Counted from the stretch's first letter, positions 1 to 5,457 are shown. The stretch is DNA of 7,431 bases from Kiritimatiellales bacterium (GCA_030630445.1 DAOVNC010000169.1:1-7431), one strand, 5' to 3'. The notes: a model not told the origin generated them from the letters alone. Numbers and translations are program-made.

Positions 1-2486
1 CCATCAGCTACCAATATTATGCCGACGGAAACCTCTGGAAAACCATCGACCCGGCATTGAACGAAACGGTGCTGGAATACAATGTCCATGGAAGCAAGAT
101 CAGGCAGATCGATCTGGACATGGGAACGTGGACCTACCATCACAACGCCCTCGGCGAACTCGAAAGCCAGACCAACGCCAACTTGCAGGTTGCGACGATG
201 GAATACGACAAGCTCGGACGGATGGTTTCGCGCATCTCCCCCGAAGGAACCGCGTCGTGGGTGTATGACGGCACCGGCGAAGGCTGCAAGATCGGTGCCC
301 TGCGCCGGGAGCAGATGCTGGATGCGGGCGGCATTCTGGTCAACCGCAAGAGCTATGCCTATGACAGCCTCGGGCGCCCCATGCTCGAACTGACGAACCA
401 CGACAACAAGTGGTTCTACACCACCCTGCGGTACAATGCCTACAGCCGGGTGGAACATACCGACTGGTTCTGGCGCCCGCAGGAGATCGTCGATTCGGGT
501 GACGACCTCAGCCCGGACTGGAACACCTTTTCGATGGAATATGGCTATGACACTATTTCCGGCGCAATGCTCTCCATCACAGACGGAACCGGCCACGAAT
601 GGTGGGCATGCACATTGGCCGACTACGACGAGCATGGGCGCATCACCGGCTCCGAATACGGAAACGGCAGCATCAACGGCCATGTGTTCGATCCCGCCAC
701 GGGGTTGATGGTGTTCAGCAACAGCCAATTCCCCGGCGCACCCACGCCCGACATCATGGATCATGAATACAACTTCGACCGCATCGGAAATCTCGAATAC
801 CGCAAGGACTTGAAGAACGGCCTGCAGGAGGATTTTGGCTACGATGGACTGAATCGGTTGACGGGTGTAGACGATGCTTCCAGCTTCGTTCAGTACAACG
901 CCTTGGGCAATATCGAATCGAAGGCCGATGTCGGAACCTACATCTACGGTCAGAACGGCGCGGGGCCGCATGCCGTCACCTCCGCCGACGGCGTGGCGTA
1001 TGGATACGACGATTGCGGAAACATGGTTTCGAGAACCGAGGGAACGAACATCAGCTCCACCACATGGGCCTCGTTCAACAAGCCGTGGCGGATCGAGCGC
1101 GGCGCAAGCTCTTCCGAGTTCGCCTACGATGCCAACCACCGGCGCATCACCCAGCACGTCGATTCCGGCGGAACCCTCAAAAAGAAAATCTACATCGGCA
1201 CCCGCATGGAGCAGGAGGAGAACCCCGACGGCCAAGGCGGCTGGACCAACACCCTCACGCGCATCTTCGTCTCCACGCCCTCCGGTGTGATCGGCATCGA
1301 GGAGCGCACCCCGCAAACCACCGTCCGCAAATATCTCCACCGCGACCACCTTGGTTCCATCGTGGCGGTGAGCGGGGAAGCGGCGGAGTTGCTGGCCGAG
1401 GTCAGCTTCGATGCCTGGGGCAAGCAAAGGAATGCCACCGACTGGACAGCAAGCACAAGCAACCTGACCACCGCCATCTCCGCCGACCGCGGTTTTACGG
1501 GCCATGAAATGTTGGATAATGTGAATTTGGTTCACATGAACGGCCGCATCTACGATCAGACGTTGGGTAGGTTCCTCTCCGCCGATCCAACCATCCCGTA
1601 CGCGGATAACCTACAAAGCTATAATCGTTACAGCTACGTACAAAACAATCCGCTCTCGAGGACTGATCCATCTGGCTTTACGGACAAGGACGAAAAGAAA
1701 AAGAAGGAGCACAAAGCTAAATCCGCCGCAGACTCCAAAAAGGCCGAAGGCAAAAACACCGCAGGAAGCCAAAGTGTGCCGTCCGGTGAAACCGGACGGG
1801 GAATGACCACCGATGGAAAGACCAAGGATTATCGCGGCAGTGCGGCTGGATTCTTCAACTCCGATATCTATGGGTACGCCTCGGAATGGAAAACAGGATT
1901 GGCCGAGGGAGCATATGAAGGATATCTAGCAGGGAAGCAATTGCTAACGACTAACCCTCTAGACACGATCAAAGGGATTCCATCTGGCCTAAAACAAGGC
2001 TGGAAAAATACCAAGCAATACTGGGGAGACGTTTGGAACGGAACCGGAGATCCTGATGCAACGGCTCGAACCGTTGGTAAATGGACATTTAATGCGGAAG
2101 CCGCTGTAGTTACTGGGGCGGGTGCGAAAGCTTTAAAGCAAAAACTGGCCCCAAAGAACGTAGTTCCTAATCGTATGGCTCGCGTGGTAGCAGGAGATGG
2201 CCCATACCCAACACTTGGTGCGCCTGGAAGAGCCGATGTGTTTGTCACAGCCGCAGATGATATAGCAGGTATGAATGCTCGGCAAATTTCACAACGCTTG
2301 ACCATTGATCCGAGCAAGAGGTTTACCGTAATTGAATTCAACACCCCCAGTTCTGGAGTTGCATCGCCTATCAATCGCTTGGACAAAGGGTTTATCGGCG
2401 GTGGTTGGACTAAAGGCGGAGCCCGTGAGTTTGTAATTCCCAATCAGCCAATACCTGCTGATGCCGCAATGAGGATTGTCCAATGA
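1..2486 (+). CDS. Rhs/YD-repeat polymorphic toxin, 3' part (5' end outside window)
   Basis: The reading frame is open from the left edge (first full codon at 3) and ends with TGA at 2484-2486, so the N-terminus is missing. The TTG at 57 is not a real start, because the frame continues upstream with YD-repeat-like sequence (YYADGNLWKTID). Many YD/RHS repeats follow (EYDKLGRMVSR, YAYDSLGRPM, FGYDGLNRLTGVDD). The Rhs core lies at about 1320-1679, with HRDHLGS near 1338, GRFLSADP near 1570-1589, and SYNRYSYVQNNPLSRTDPSGF closing it. In this family the repeats form a shell around the toxin, and the variable tip after the core is released as the effector. Here the tip (1680-2483, about 268 residues) starts with a Lys-rich linker, has an Ala/Gly-rich segment at 2079-2150, and ends in a compact domain from about 2166 containing ARVVAGD, ADVFVTAADDI, FTVIEF and GGAREFVIP. 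The stop overlaps the downstream immunity start. The general class is certain; the toxin activity is not. Confidence 0.93.
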   Translation, partial: ISYQYYADGNLWKTIDPALNETVLEYNVHGSKIRQIDLDMGTWTYHHNALGELESQTNANLQVATMEYDKLGRMVSRISPEGTASWVYDGTGEGCKIGALRREQMLDAGGILVNRKSYAYDSLGRPMLELTNHDNKWFYTTLRYNAYSRVEHTDWFWRPQEIVDSGDDLSPDWNTFSMEYGYDTISGAMLSITDGTGHEWWACTLADYDEHGRITGSEYGNGSINGHVFDPATGLMVFSNSQFPGAPTPDIMDHEYNFDRIGNLEYRKDLKNGLQEDFGYDGLNRLTGVDDASSFVQYNALGNIESKADVGTYIYGQNGAGPHAVTSADGVAYGYDDCGNMVSRTEGTNISSTTWASFNKPWRIERGASSSEFAYDANHRRITQHVDSGGTLKKKIYIGTRMEQEENPDGQGGWTNTLTRIFVSTPSGVIGIEERTPQTTVRKYLHRDHLGSIVAVSGEAAELLAEVSFDAWGKQRNATDWTASTSNLTTAISADRGFTGHEMLDNVNLVHMNGRIYDQTLGRFLSADPTIPYADNLQSYNRYSYVQNNPLSRTDPSGFTDKDEKKKKEHKAKSAADSKKAEGKNTAGSQSVPSGETGRGMTTDGKTKDYRGSAAGFFNSDIYGYASEWKTGLAEGAYEGYLAGKQLLTTNPLDTIKGIPSGLKQGWKNTKQYWGDVWNGTGDPDATARTVGKWTFNAEAAVVTGAGAKALKQKLAPKNVVPNRMARVVAGDGPYPTLGAPGRADVFVTAADDIAGMNARQISQRLTIDPSKRFTVIEFNTPSSGVASPINRLDKGFIGGGWTKGGAREFVIPNQPIPADAAMRIVQ
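2166..2483 (+). other. C-terminal toxin domain of the Rhs protein (possibly ADP-ribosyltransferase-like)
   Basis: This is the last roughly 106 residues of the Rhs protein, beyond the core and linker, so by position it is the effector domain. Visible motifs are an early Arg strand (ARVVAGD, Arg codon 2181-2183), ADVFVTAADDIAGM, FTVIEF (Glu codon 2334-2336), a Gly-rich stretch, and GGAREFVIP with Glu codon 2427-2429, then IPADAAMRIV at the end. The order of an early Arg and a late Glu in a beta-strand context is compatible with an R-S-E type ADP-ribosyltransferase. The sequence also resembles unnamed 'polymorphic toxin' domains found at Rhs tips. This is pattern reading only; a nuclease or other fold is not excluded. 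Confidence 0.45.
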
Positions 2487-2770
2487 AAAGGATAACCTCT
2501 TTAGAAACAGATATTTGTGGAGCTTGGATTGAGAGCGGCAATCAAGTTCATGGGGATGAAACCTGTGAGCGTGTAAAATGGTTGAGTGAAGAAGTTCTTG
2601 TTCAACTTGCTTTTAGTCGTGAGTTCGGGGCATGGGAAACCCTATTCAAAGATCCTGATGATAATCGGCTCTGGGAGAGACATTATCCGCAAGGTGAATT
2701 GCAAGGAGGCGGACCGCCAGCCTTGCGAATCATTAGCGAGAAAGAAGCAAGGGAGAAGTACGACTACTGA
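2483..2770 (+). CDS. probable Imm27-family immunity protein
   Basis: This 95-residue protein starts at an ATG that overlaps the Rhs stop (ATGA, 2483-2486), an arrangement that couples translation and is typical of a toxin tip and its cognate antidote. Visible elements are GAWIESGNQVHGDE (residues 13-26), an acidic-helical segment to about 46, GAWETLFKDPDDNRLWERHYPQ (49-70) and GELQGGGPPALRIIS (71-85). The combination of W-x-x-L-x-x-D-P-x-D-x-R-x-W, then YPQ and GGGPP-L-x-x-I-S, matches my recollection of the Imm27 immunity family. It should act in the cytoplasm by binding and neutralising the toxin domain encoded immediately upstream. The protein is acidic and looks complete. The immunity role is well supported by context; the exact family name rests on memory of the motif. 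Confidence 0.8.
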   Translation: MKRITSLETDICGAWIESGNQVHGDETCERVKWLSEEVLVQLAFSREFGAWETLFKDPDDNRLWERHYPQGELQGGGPPALRIISEKEAREKYDY

Positions 2771-2782
2771 TATGAGTATGAT
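2766..2782. repeat. 17-bp cassette-end motif, copy 1
   Basis: The sequence actgatatgagtatgat matches the copy at 3675-3691 in 16 of 17 positions. It contains the stop codon of the Imm27-like gene (TGA 2768-2770) and the start codons of the next reading frame (ATG at 2772 and 2778). The other copy lies at the end of a non-homologous immunity gene but is read in another frame, so shared protein ancestry does not explain the identity. Confidence 0.5.
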
Positions 2783-3350
2783 CCGCAAACTGATATCTGC
2801 ATGGATGCTGACACTTGTCGGAAGCCTTTTGCTTCCGTTGGTGAGTCTTGCCTCAATATCGAGTACGACGTACGATACGCCATCTACGATTACGACGGCA
2901 CCTGCAACCAGCGCAGAACACACAACGCTAGCGAAAGCTGTCCAGTCCTGCAAAACTGGATTGCAGAGCATGGCAAGTAGTCAAGCATGGTCTCTCTTGG
3001 GACAGAGTCGTGGTTTTCTAGCCCCAAAGAGTACAAAGCTCTATCACTACACTGGAGCCAATCCTAACAAGATTGCTGCGGAAGGATTGATTCCCGGCGG
3101 CTCGGGCAAGGTGTTTACAACTCCTTCCGGGAAGTTGAGTCCTCTTCAGGCGCAACTCGACCTTGCGCTTCCTCCAAATCGAGGATTGCCTAATCATCTT
3201 TTGGAAATAGATATCCCCACTCTCCAAGGAATGGGTATGAAGGTTCCGCAGGGAGGTCCAGTCGGACGAATGTTCAACATGCCTGGAGGAGGAACTGAAA
3301 TCGTCTTTCCTCATGCAATCCCGGCGGAAGCAATCAAGGTTGTGAGGTAG
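2772..3350 (+). CDS. orphan toxin tip (LYHYT domain) with signal-peptide-like N-terminus
   Basis: The start was chosen at ATG 2772 (or 2778), just after the immunity gene stop, giving 192 residues. The same frame is open further upstream, but only inside the preceding gene. Residues 1-28 (MSMIRKLISAWMLTLVGSLL then LPLVSLAS) look like a Sec signal or membrane anchor. Residues 29-70 are Thr/Ser/Ala-rich and may be out-of-frame remnant. From about 78 comes a compact domain: LYHYT (90-94, His92), AAEGLIPGGSGKVFTTPSG, LSPLQAQLDLALPPNRGLPN, then GPVGRMFNMPGGGTEIVFP (Glu176) and IPAEAIKVV at the end. A His-Tyr opening strand plus a late Glu strand suggests a HYD1-like ADP-ribosyltransferase fold, a class known from polymorphic toxins. 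No Rhs core precedes it, so it is probably a displaced tip. A putative immunity gene starts 4 nt downstream. The toxin-like class is moderately supported; expression and export are unknown. Confidence 0.65.
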   Translation: MSMIRKLISAWMLTLVGSLLLPLVSLASISSTTYDTPSTITTAPATSAEHTTLAKAVQSCKTGLQSMASSQAWSLLGQSRGFLAPKSTKLYHYTGANPNKIAAEGLIPGGSGKVFTTPSGKLSPLQAQLDLALPPNRGLPNHLLEIDIPTLQGMGMKVPQGGPVGRMFNMPGGGTEIVFPHAIPAEAIKVVR

Positions 3351-3354
3351 CCCA

Positions 3355-3684
3355 ATGAGCAAGAATGACATACTGGCAAAACTTCAAAGCGCGCTGAATG
3401 ATCCGGGCTCGCAGAAATCGGGCGAATATCTCGAAGAGCATGTTGCCGTGCAATTAAAGCGCTCTATTGGTGACGACCATGTGGGTGTCATACAAGCCTT
3501 AGAAAGTTGGCTGGAATTGCGCGAAGAACCGCAGACTATGATTGCTGTACGTATGGCTGCCAAGTTCCAGATTCAAGAGCTTCGACCGCTGATCGAGAAA
3601 CTGGCGCAAGAGATCGAAAAAGGCGATGCCTTCTTGCCGTTCTACAAGCGTTGGACGGACGAGGCATTGGAGAAACTGATGTGA
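3355..3684 (+). CDS. putative immunity protein, all-helical
   Basis: This 109-residue protein begins 4 nt after the orphan toxin stop (TAG 3348-3350), with GAGG at 3345-3348 as a likely ribosome binding site. I do not recognise a named family. The sequence is strongly helical and acidic, built of amphipathic segments: NDILAKLQSALND (4-16), YLEEHVAVQLKRSIGDDH (25-42), VGVIQALESWLELRE (43-57), TMIAVRMAAKFQIQELRPLIEKLAQEIEKGD (61-91), then FYKRWTDEALEKL. The helix-pair pattern is reminiscent of HEAT-like immunity proteins. Position, size and lack of a signal peptide point to a cytoplasmic antidote for the 2772-3350 tip. The function is inferred from context only. Confidence 0.6.
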   Translation: MSKNDILAKLQSALNDPGSQKSGEYLEEHVAVQLKRSIGDDHVGVIQALESWLELREEPQTMIAVRMAAKFQIQELRPLIEKLAQEIEKGDAFLPFYKRWTDEALEKLM

Positions 3685-3691
3685 GTATGAT
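3675..3691. repeat. 17-bp cassette-end motif, copy 2
   Basis: The sequence actgatgtgagtatgat differs by one base from the copy at 2766-2782. Here the immunity stop is TGA at 3682-3684, further into the motif than in copy 1. The sequence after it (GTG 3681 or ATG 3687, stop 3762-3764) could encode only a short peptide beginning MSMIR, like the start of the orphan toxin at 2772. Confidence 0.5.
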
Positions 3692-3794
3692 TAGATGCGG
3701 AAATTTCAAAAGGAGAATATCGATTGCGGGTGTAATTTCTTGCCCCCTGCATCTGGGCAGCTAAATCAATTCATTGTTTCACCAGGAGGTTGAT

Positions 3795-4109
3795 ATGTAT
3801 TGTTGCCATGCGCTTAAAAATTTAATTCAAAATGCCGGGAATCGCGGGATTTCGGTTTTAGTTGGTCGGATCAATGACTCATTATTTTTTTCTCTTCAGA
3901 TGAGGTCAATAGCTTTTTCGGATAGAGAGAAAGTTTCACAGCTACCAACGACTACGGCTCTCGAACACATAACTCTAACGGAAAGTATCCGCATACGCTA
4001 TTGCCCATCATGCGGAAAGAGTTTGGCTGATATCATATCTGCACATTCAGAGGAGCTAGAGAAACTTATCTTGGAGCATCAGCCATTACAGGATGATTGG
4101 GGGATTTGA
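3795..4109 (+). CDS. small CPSCG-containing protein, possible orphan immunity protein
   Basis: The 104-residue protein is assigned to ATG 3795 because a perfect AGGAGG (3784-3789) lies 5 nt upstream; the in-frame ATG at 3774 has no such site. Residues 1-15 contain MYCCHALK (Cys3, Cys4). Residues 16-65 are likely strands (GISVLVGR, FFSLQMRSIAF, ALEHITLTESIRIRY). CPSCG follows at 70-74, and the tail is helical and acidic (SAHSEELEKLILEHQ). Four Cys in a C-C...C-x-x-C layout could bind zinc, as in several small uncharacterised bacterial proteins with a YCPxCG motif, some of which are associated with toxin loci. No cognate toxin lies directly upstream, so it may be an orphan antidote left by tip exchange. 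The family is not identified. Confidence 0.6.
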   Translation: MYCCHALKNLIQNAGNRGISVLVGRINDSLFFSLQMRSIAFSDREKVSQLPTTTALEHITLTESIRIRYCPSCGKSLADIISAHSEELEKLILEHQPLQDDWGI

Positions 4110-4183
4110 TCTGCTAACTGAGAGTGATATGAAAATAGTTCGTTTCAATCCAAAAAGAGAATATCCAGTTTCTGGGAATCTGT

Positions 4184-4281
4184 TTTATTGCGAAGCTGAG
4201 GGTCAATACCCCGCTGCTTGCAGCGTCTGTATGCAGTTAATAATGAAGATACCCCGTCTGCTTGCAACGGGGAGCTTCATT
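4184..4281. repeat. 98-bp palindromic direct repeat, copy 1 (REP/BIME-like)
   Basis: This copy is identical to 4436-4533 at 96 of 98 positions; the differences are at 4196 (T against C) and 4267 (A against G). It contains two hairpin-forming blocks: CGCTGC-TT-GCAGCG near 4211-4224, and AATGAAG (4242-4248) ... CCCCG (4252-4256) pairing with CGGGG (4268-4272) ... CTTCATT (4275-4281). The outer ends GAAGCT (4192-4197) and AGCTTC (4273-4278) are inverted relative to each other, so the core may be about 90 bp (4192-4281). The style is that of REP-type elements mobilised by IS200-like (RAYT) transposases, but no transposase is in this window. It lies inside a reading frame and does not shift it. 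Confidence 0.88.
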
Positions 4282-4435
4282 GAAAAAGGGGGATCAATTT
4301 ACGTTCCGCTATTTAAGCGAAAATTCCTGAGGTCGGGATTTGTTCTGTCCAAAATAGATCTCACTTCAAGAAATATTGAAGAGATCAGCAAAATGGTGCC
4401 TTTGATATATTTAAGCCGCGTTGAAGAAGGTAGGG

Positions 4436-4533
4436 TTTATTGCGAAGCCGAGGGTCAATACCCCGCTGCTTGCAGCGTCTGTATGCAGTTAATAATGAAG
4501 ATACCCCGTCTGCTTGCAGCGGGGAGCTTCATT
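4436..4533. repeat. 98-bp palindromic direct repeat, copy 2 (REP/BIME-like)
   Basis: This second copy lies exactly 252 bp (84 codons) downstream of the first, so both copies are in the same reading phase. Its right hairpin is fully paired (CCCCG-T-CTGC-TT-GCAG-CGGGG, one bulged T), whereas copy 1 carries an A at 4267 that weakens it, so copy 2 keeps the more intact palindrome. It shares with copy 1 the eight bases tttattgc before the inverted end. Those bases may belong to the element, or may be flank carried along when copy 2 was made from copy 1. Confidence 0.88.
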
Positions 4534-4622
4534 ACTTTCAAGACATCAACAAGGGCTTGGAGTCGTTTGTGGAGATATAGAGGATTTATTCGTAATGTCG
4601 ATTTCTTCCAATTTAAGGATAT

Positions 4623-5012
4623 ATGCCAAAACCAAAGATCAATAAGGTTGTTCGTGTACTGCTTTTGGTTTCGGGGGTATTTTTATTCATCCTTTGTGTT
4701 TGGAGCATTGTGGATGCCTACTACCCACCGGATATCGTGCTTCAAAAGCATCCATTTCCAACCGACCGCTTTTATTTTTTCAATAAAATAATAGCGGTAA
4801 TTAGTCCACTGGTTGGAGGGTTACATTTGTGGTTGGCGGGAAAACTCAAACGGCCACATGGCTCTAAGTGGCTTTGGGTTACCATTCTGGCTCTTCATGT
4901 TGTATATACCGCCATGATGTTTTCCCTCATGACTCTTCTCATCTGTGTTTTTTGGTGTTCGAAGAGCAACAGGGAATACCACCTCAATGTAGAATTTAAC
5001 ACAGAGTCCTAG
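4623..5012 (+). CDS. small three-helix membrane protein of unknown function
   Basis: This 129-residue protein starts at ATG 4623, with AAGGA at 4615-4619 as a close ribosome binding site. Residues 1-8 are basic (MPKPKINK). Hydrophobic helices lie at about 9-30 (VVRVLLLVSGVFLFILCVWS and on), about 54-72 (NKIIAVISPLVGGLHLWLAG) and about 83-111 (WLWVTILALHVVYTAMMFSL and on). The last is long enough for one long or two short helices. A short polar tail follows (SKSNREYHLNVEFNTES). I do not recognise the family. Its place at the end of a string of immunity-like genes makes a membrane-embedded immunity protein possible, since membrane immunity proteins are known for pore-forming or periplasm-acting toxins. 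An unrelated membrane protein is equally possible. Confidence 0.6.
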   Translation: MPKPKINKVVRVLLLVSGVFLFILCVWSIVDAYYPPDIVLQKHPFPTDRFYFFNKIIAVISPLVGGLHLWLAGKLKRPHGSKWLWVTILALHVVYTAMMFSLMTLLICVFWCSKSNREYHLNVEFNTES

Positions 5013-5080
5013 CGGATCGAGCGTGGGAAGAAGTGAAGGAGTGGGGGGAGGTTGCACGTTGAATATTAGGAAAAGGGTCA

Positions 5081-5102
5081 TCGGAAATTGTAGTATTTCC
5101 GA
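5081..5102. promoter_or_regulatory. perfect inverted repeat upstream of the RHH gene, candidate operator
   Basis: TCGGAAAT (5081-5088) and ATTTCCGA (5095-5102) form a perfect 8-bp inverted repeat around a 6-base spacer (TGTAGT). It lies 43 bp before the ATG of the ribbon-helix-helix gene. RHH proteins bind short palindromic operators as dimers and often repress their own genes, so autoregulation is a reasonable guess. A weak RNA hairpin or terminator for the upstream gene is less likely because no T tract follows. Confidence 0.35.
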
Positions 5103-5145
5103 AAGATAACAGGAGTTCGTGAACCAATTATAACGGAGGGAAATT

Positions 5146-5328
5146 ATGGCAACAAAAGAAACAGGCAATGCAAAGAAAACAATCGGGATCAACATGAAGC
5201 AAGAGATGGCCGATGACCTCGAAAAACGCGCTAGCTCAATGCTCATCTCAACCAGCAAATACTGCAAGATCATCCTGAGCCAATGGCTCGCCTCGGGCAA
5301 AAAACTCCAACTCGAAGAGCGTTGTTAA
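5146..5328 (+). CDS. ribbon-helix-helix (CopG/Arc-like) DNA-binding protein
   Basis: This 60-residue protein starts at ATG 5146, with GGAGGG at about 5135-5140 as ribosome binding site. The layout fits an RHH domain: a short basic N-terminus, a beta-strand KKTIGINM (about 10-17), helix A KQEMADDLEKRASSML (18-33), a turn ISTS, and helix B KYCKIILSQWLASGKKL (38-54). RHH dimers insert the paired strands into the DNA major groove. No toxin gene of a type II toxin-antitoxin pair adjoins it; the next gene is rpsO. It is therefore more likely a solo regulator or an orphan antitoxin than half of a working pair. It lies at the boundary between the toxin island and the core genes, with its own upstream inverted repeat. 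Confidence 0.7.
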   Translation: MATKETGNAKKTIGINMKQEMADDLEKRASSMLISTSKYCKIILSQWLASGKKLQLEERC

Positions 5329-5428
5329 GCAACCCTTCCCCTGCGCTCCCATCCCAGCGATTTTAAGTGGTTGTTCCTGACGGGTTTTTGCCTTCAAAAA
5401 GCATCGTAAAATTCAGGGAAAAGTATGC

Positions 5429-5457
5429 TTTACATGGGGTGGGGCGGTGGATACAGT
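5429..5457 (+). promoter_or_regulatory. candidate sigma70-type promoter for rpsO
   Basis: TTTACA (5429-5434, 5 of 6 to the -35 consensus) and TACAGT (5452-5457, 4 of 6 to the -10) are separated by exactly 17 bp. Transcription would start near 5464, giving a leader of about 42 nt before the GTG of rpsO. The spacer is unusually G-rich. The rest of the gap at 5329-5505 shows no gene and no clear terminator. Confidence 0.4.

Larger units (their letters stand above)
4129..4580 (+). pseudogene. small gene interrupted by two 98-bp palindromic repeats; possible former immunity gene
   Basis: A plausible start is ATG 4129 (MKIVRFNPKREYPVSGNLFY); an upstream in-frame ATG at 4093 overlaps the previous gene. 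The first repeat copy adds about 30 codons in frame. Convincing coding sequence then resumes (EKGGSIYVPLFKRKF, then IDLTSRNIEEISKMVPLIYL, SRVEEGR). The second copy follows, after which the same frame runs on as unlikely sequence to 4791, mostly shadowing the next gene. In contrast, the frame starting at 4533 reads FQDINKGLESFVEI and stops at TAG 4578-4580. Deleting 4436-4533 joins the upstream frame to this ending without a stop. Removing both repeats leaves a protein of about 88 residues, a typical immunity size. The present gene probably makes a disrupted chimeric product. The reconstruction is inference, though the frames are seen directly. Confidence 0.6.

Noticed and set aside
57..59. TTG at 57 as the start of the Rhs protein
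   Set aside because: The frame is open to the left edge and the upstream codons continue YD-repeat-like sequence, so the gene is simply cut by the window.
2586..2771. Upstream extension of the orphan toxin frame to ATG 2586
   Set aside because: It lies within the Imm27-like gene in another frame; a signal-peptide-like start at 2772 right after the stop is far more plausible.
4184..4533. The two repeats as a CRISPR array
   Set aside because: There are only two copies, each 98 bp and internally palindromic, separated by ordinary coding sequence of 154 bp; no cas genes are present.
4581..4791. C-terminal part of the long frame from 4093 to 4791 as real protein
   Set aside because: After repeat copy 2 it is rich in unlikely Trp/Phe/Arg runs and overlaps the well-formed membrane protein at 4623-5012 in another frame; it is read-through from the repeat insertion.
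1085..5025. Shared 12-mer gcggatcgagcg at about 1088 and 5014
   Set aside because: About one such 12-base match is expected by chance in a window of this size, and the flanks do not match.
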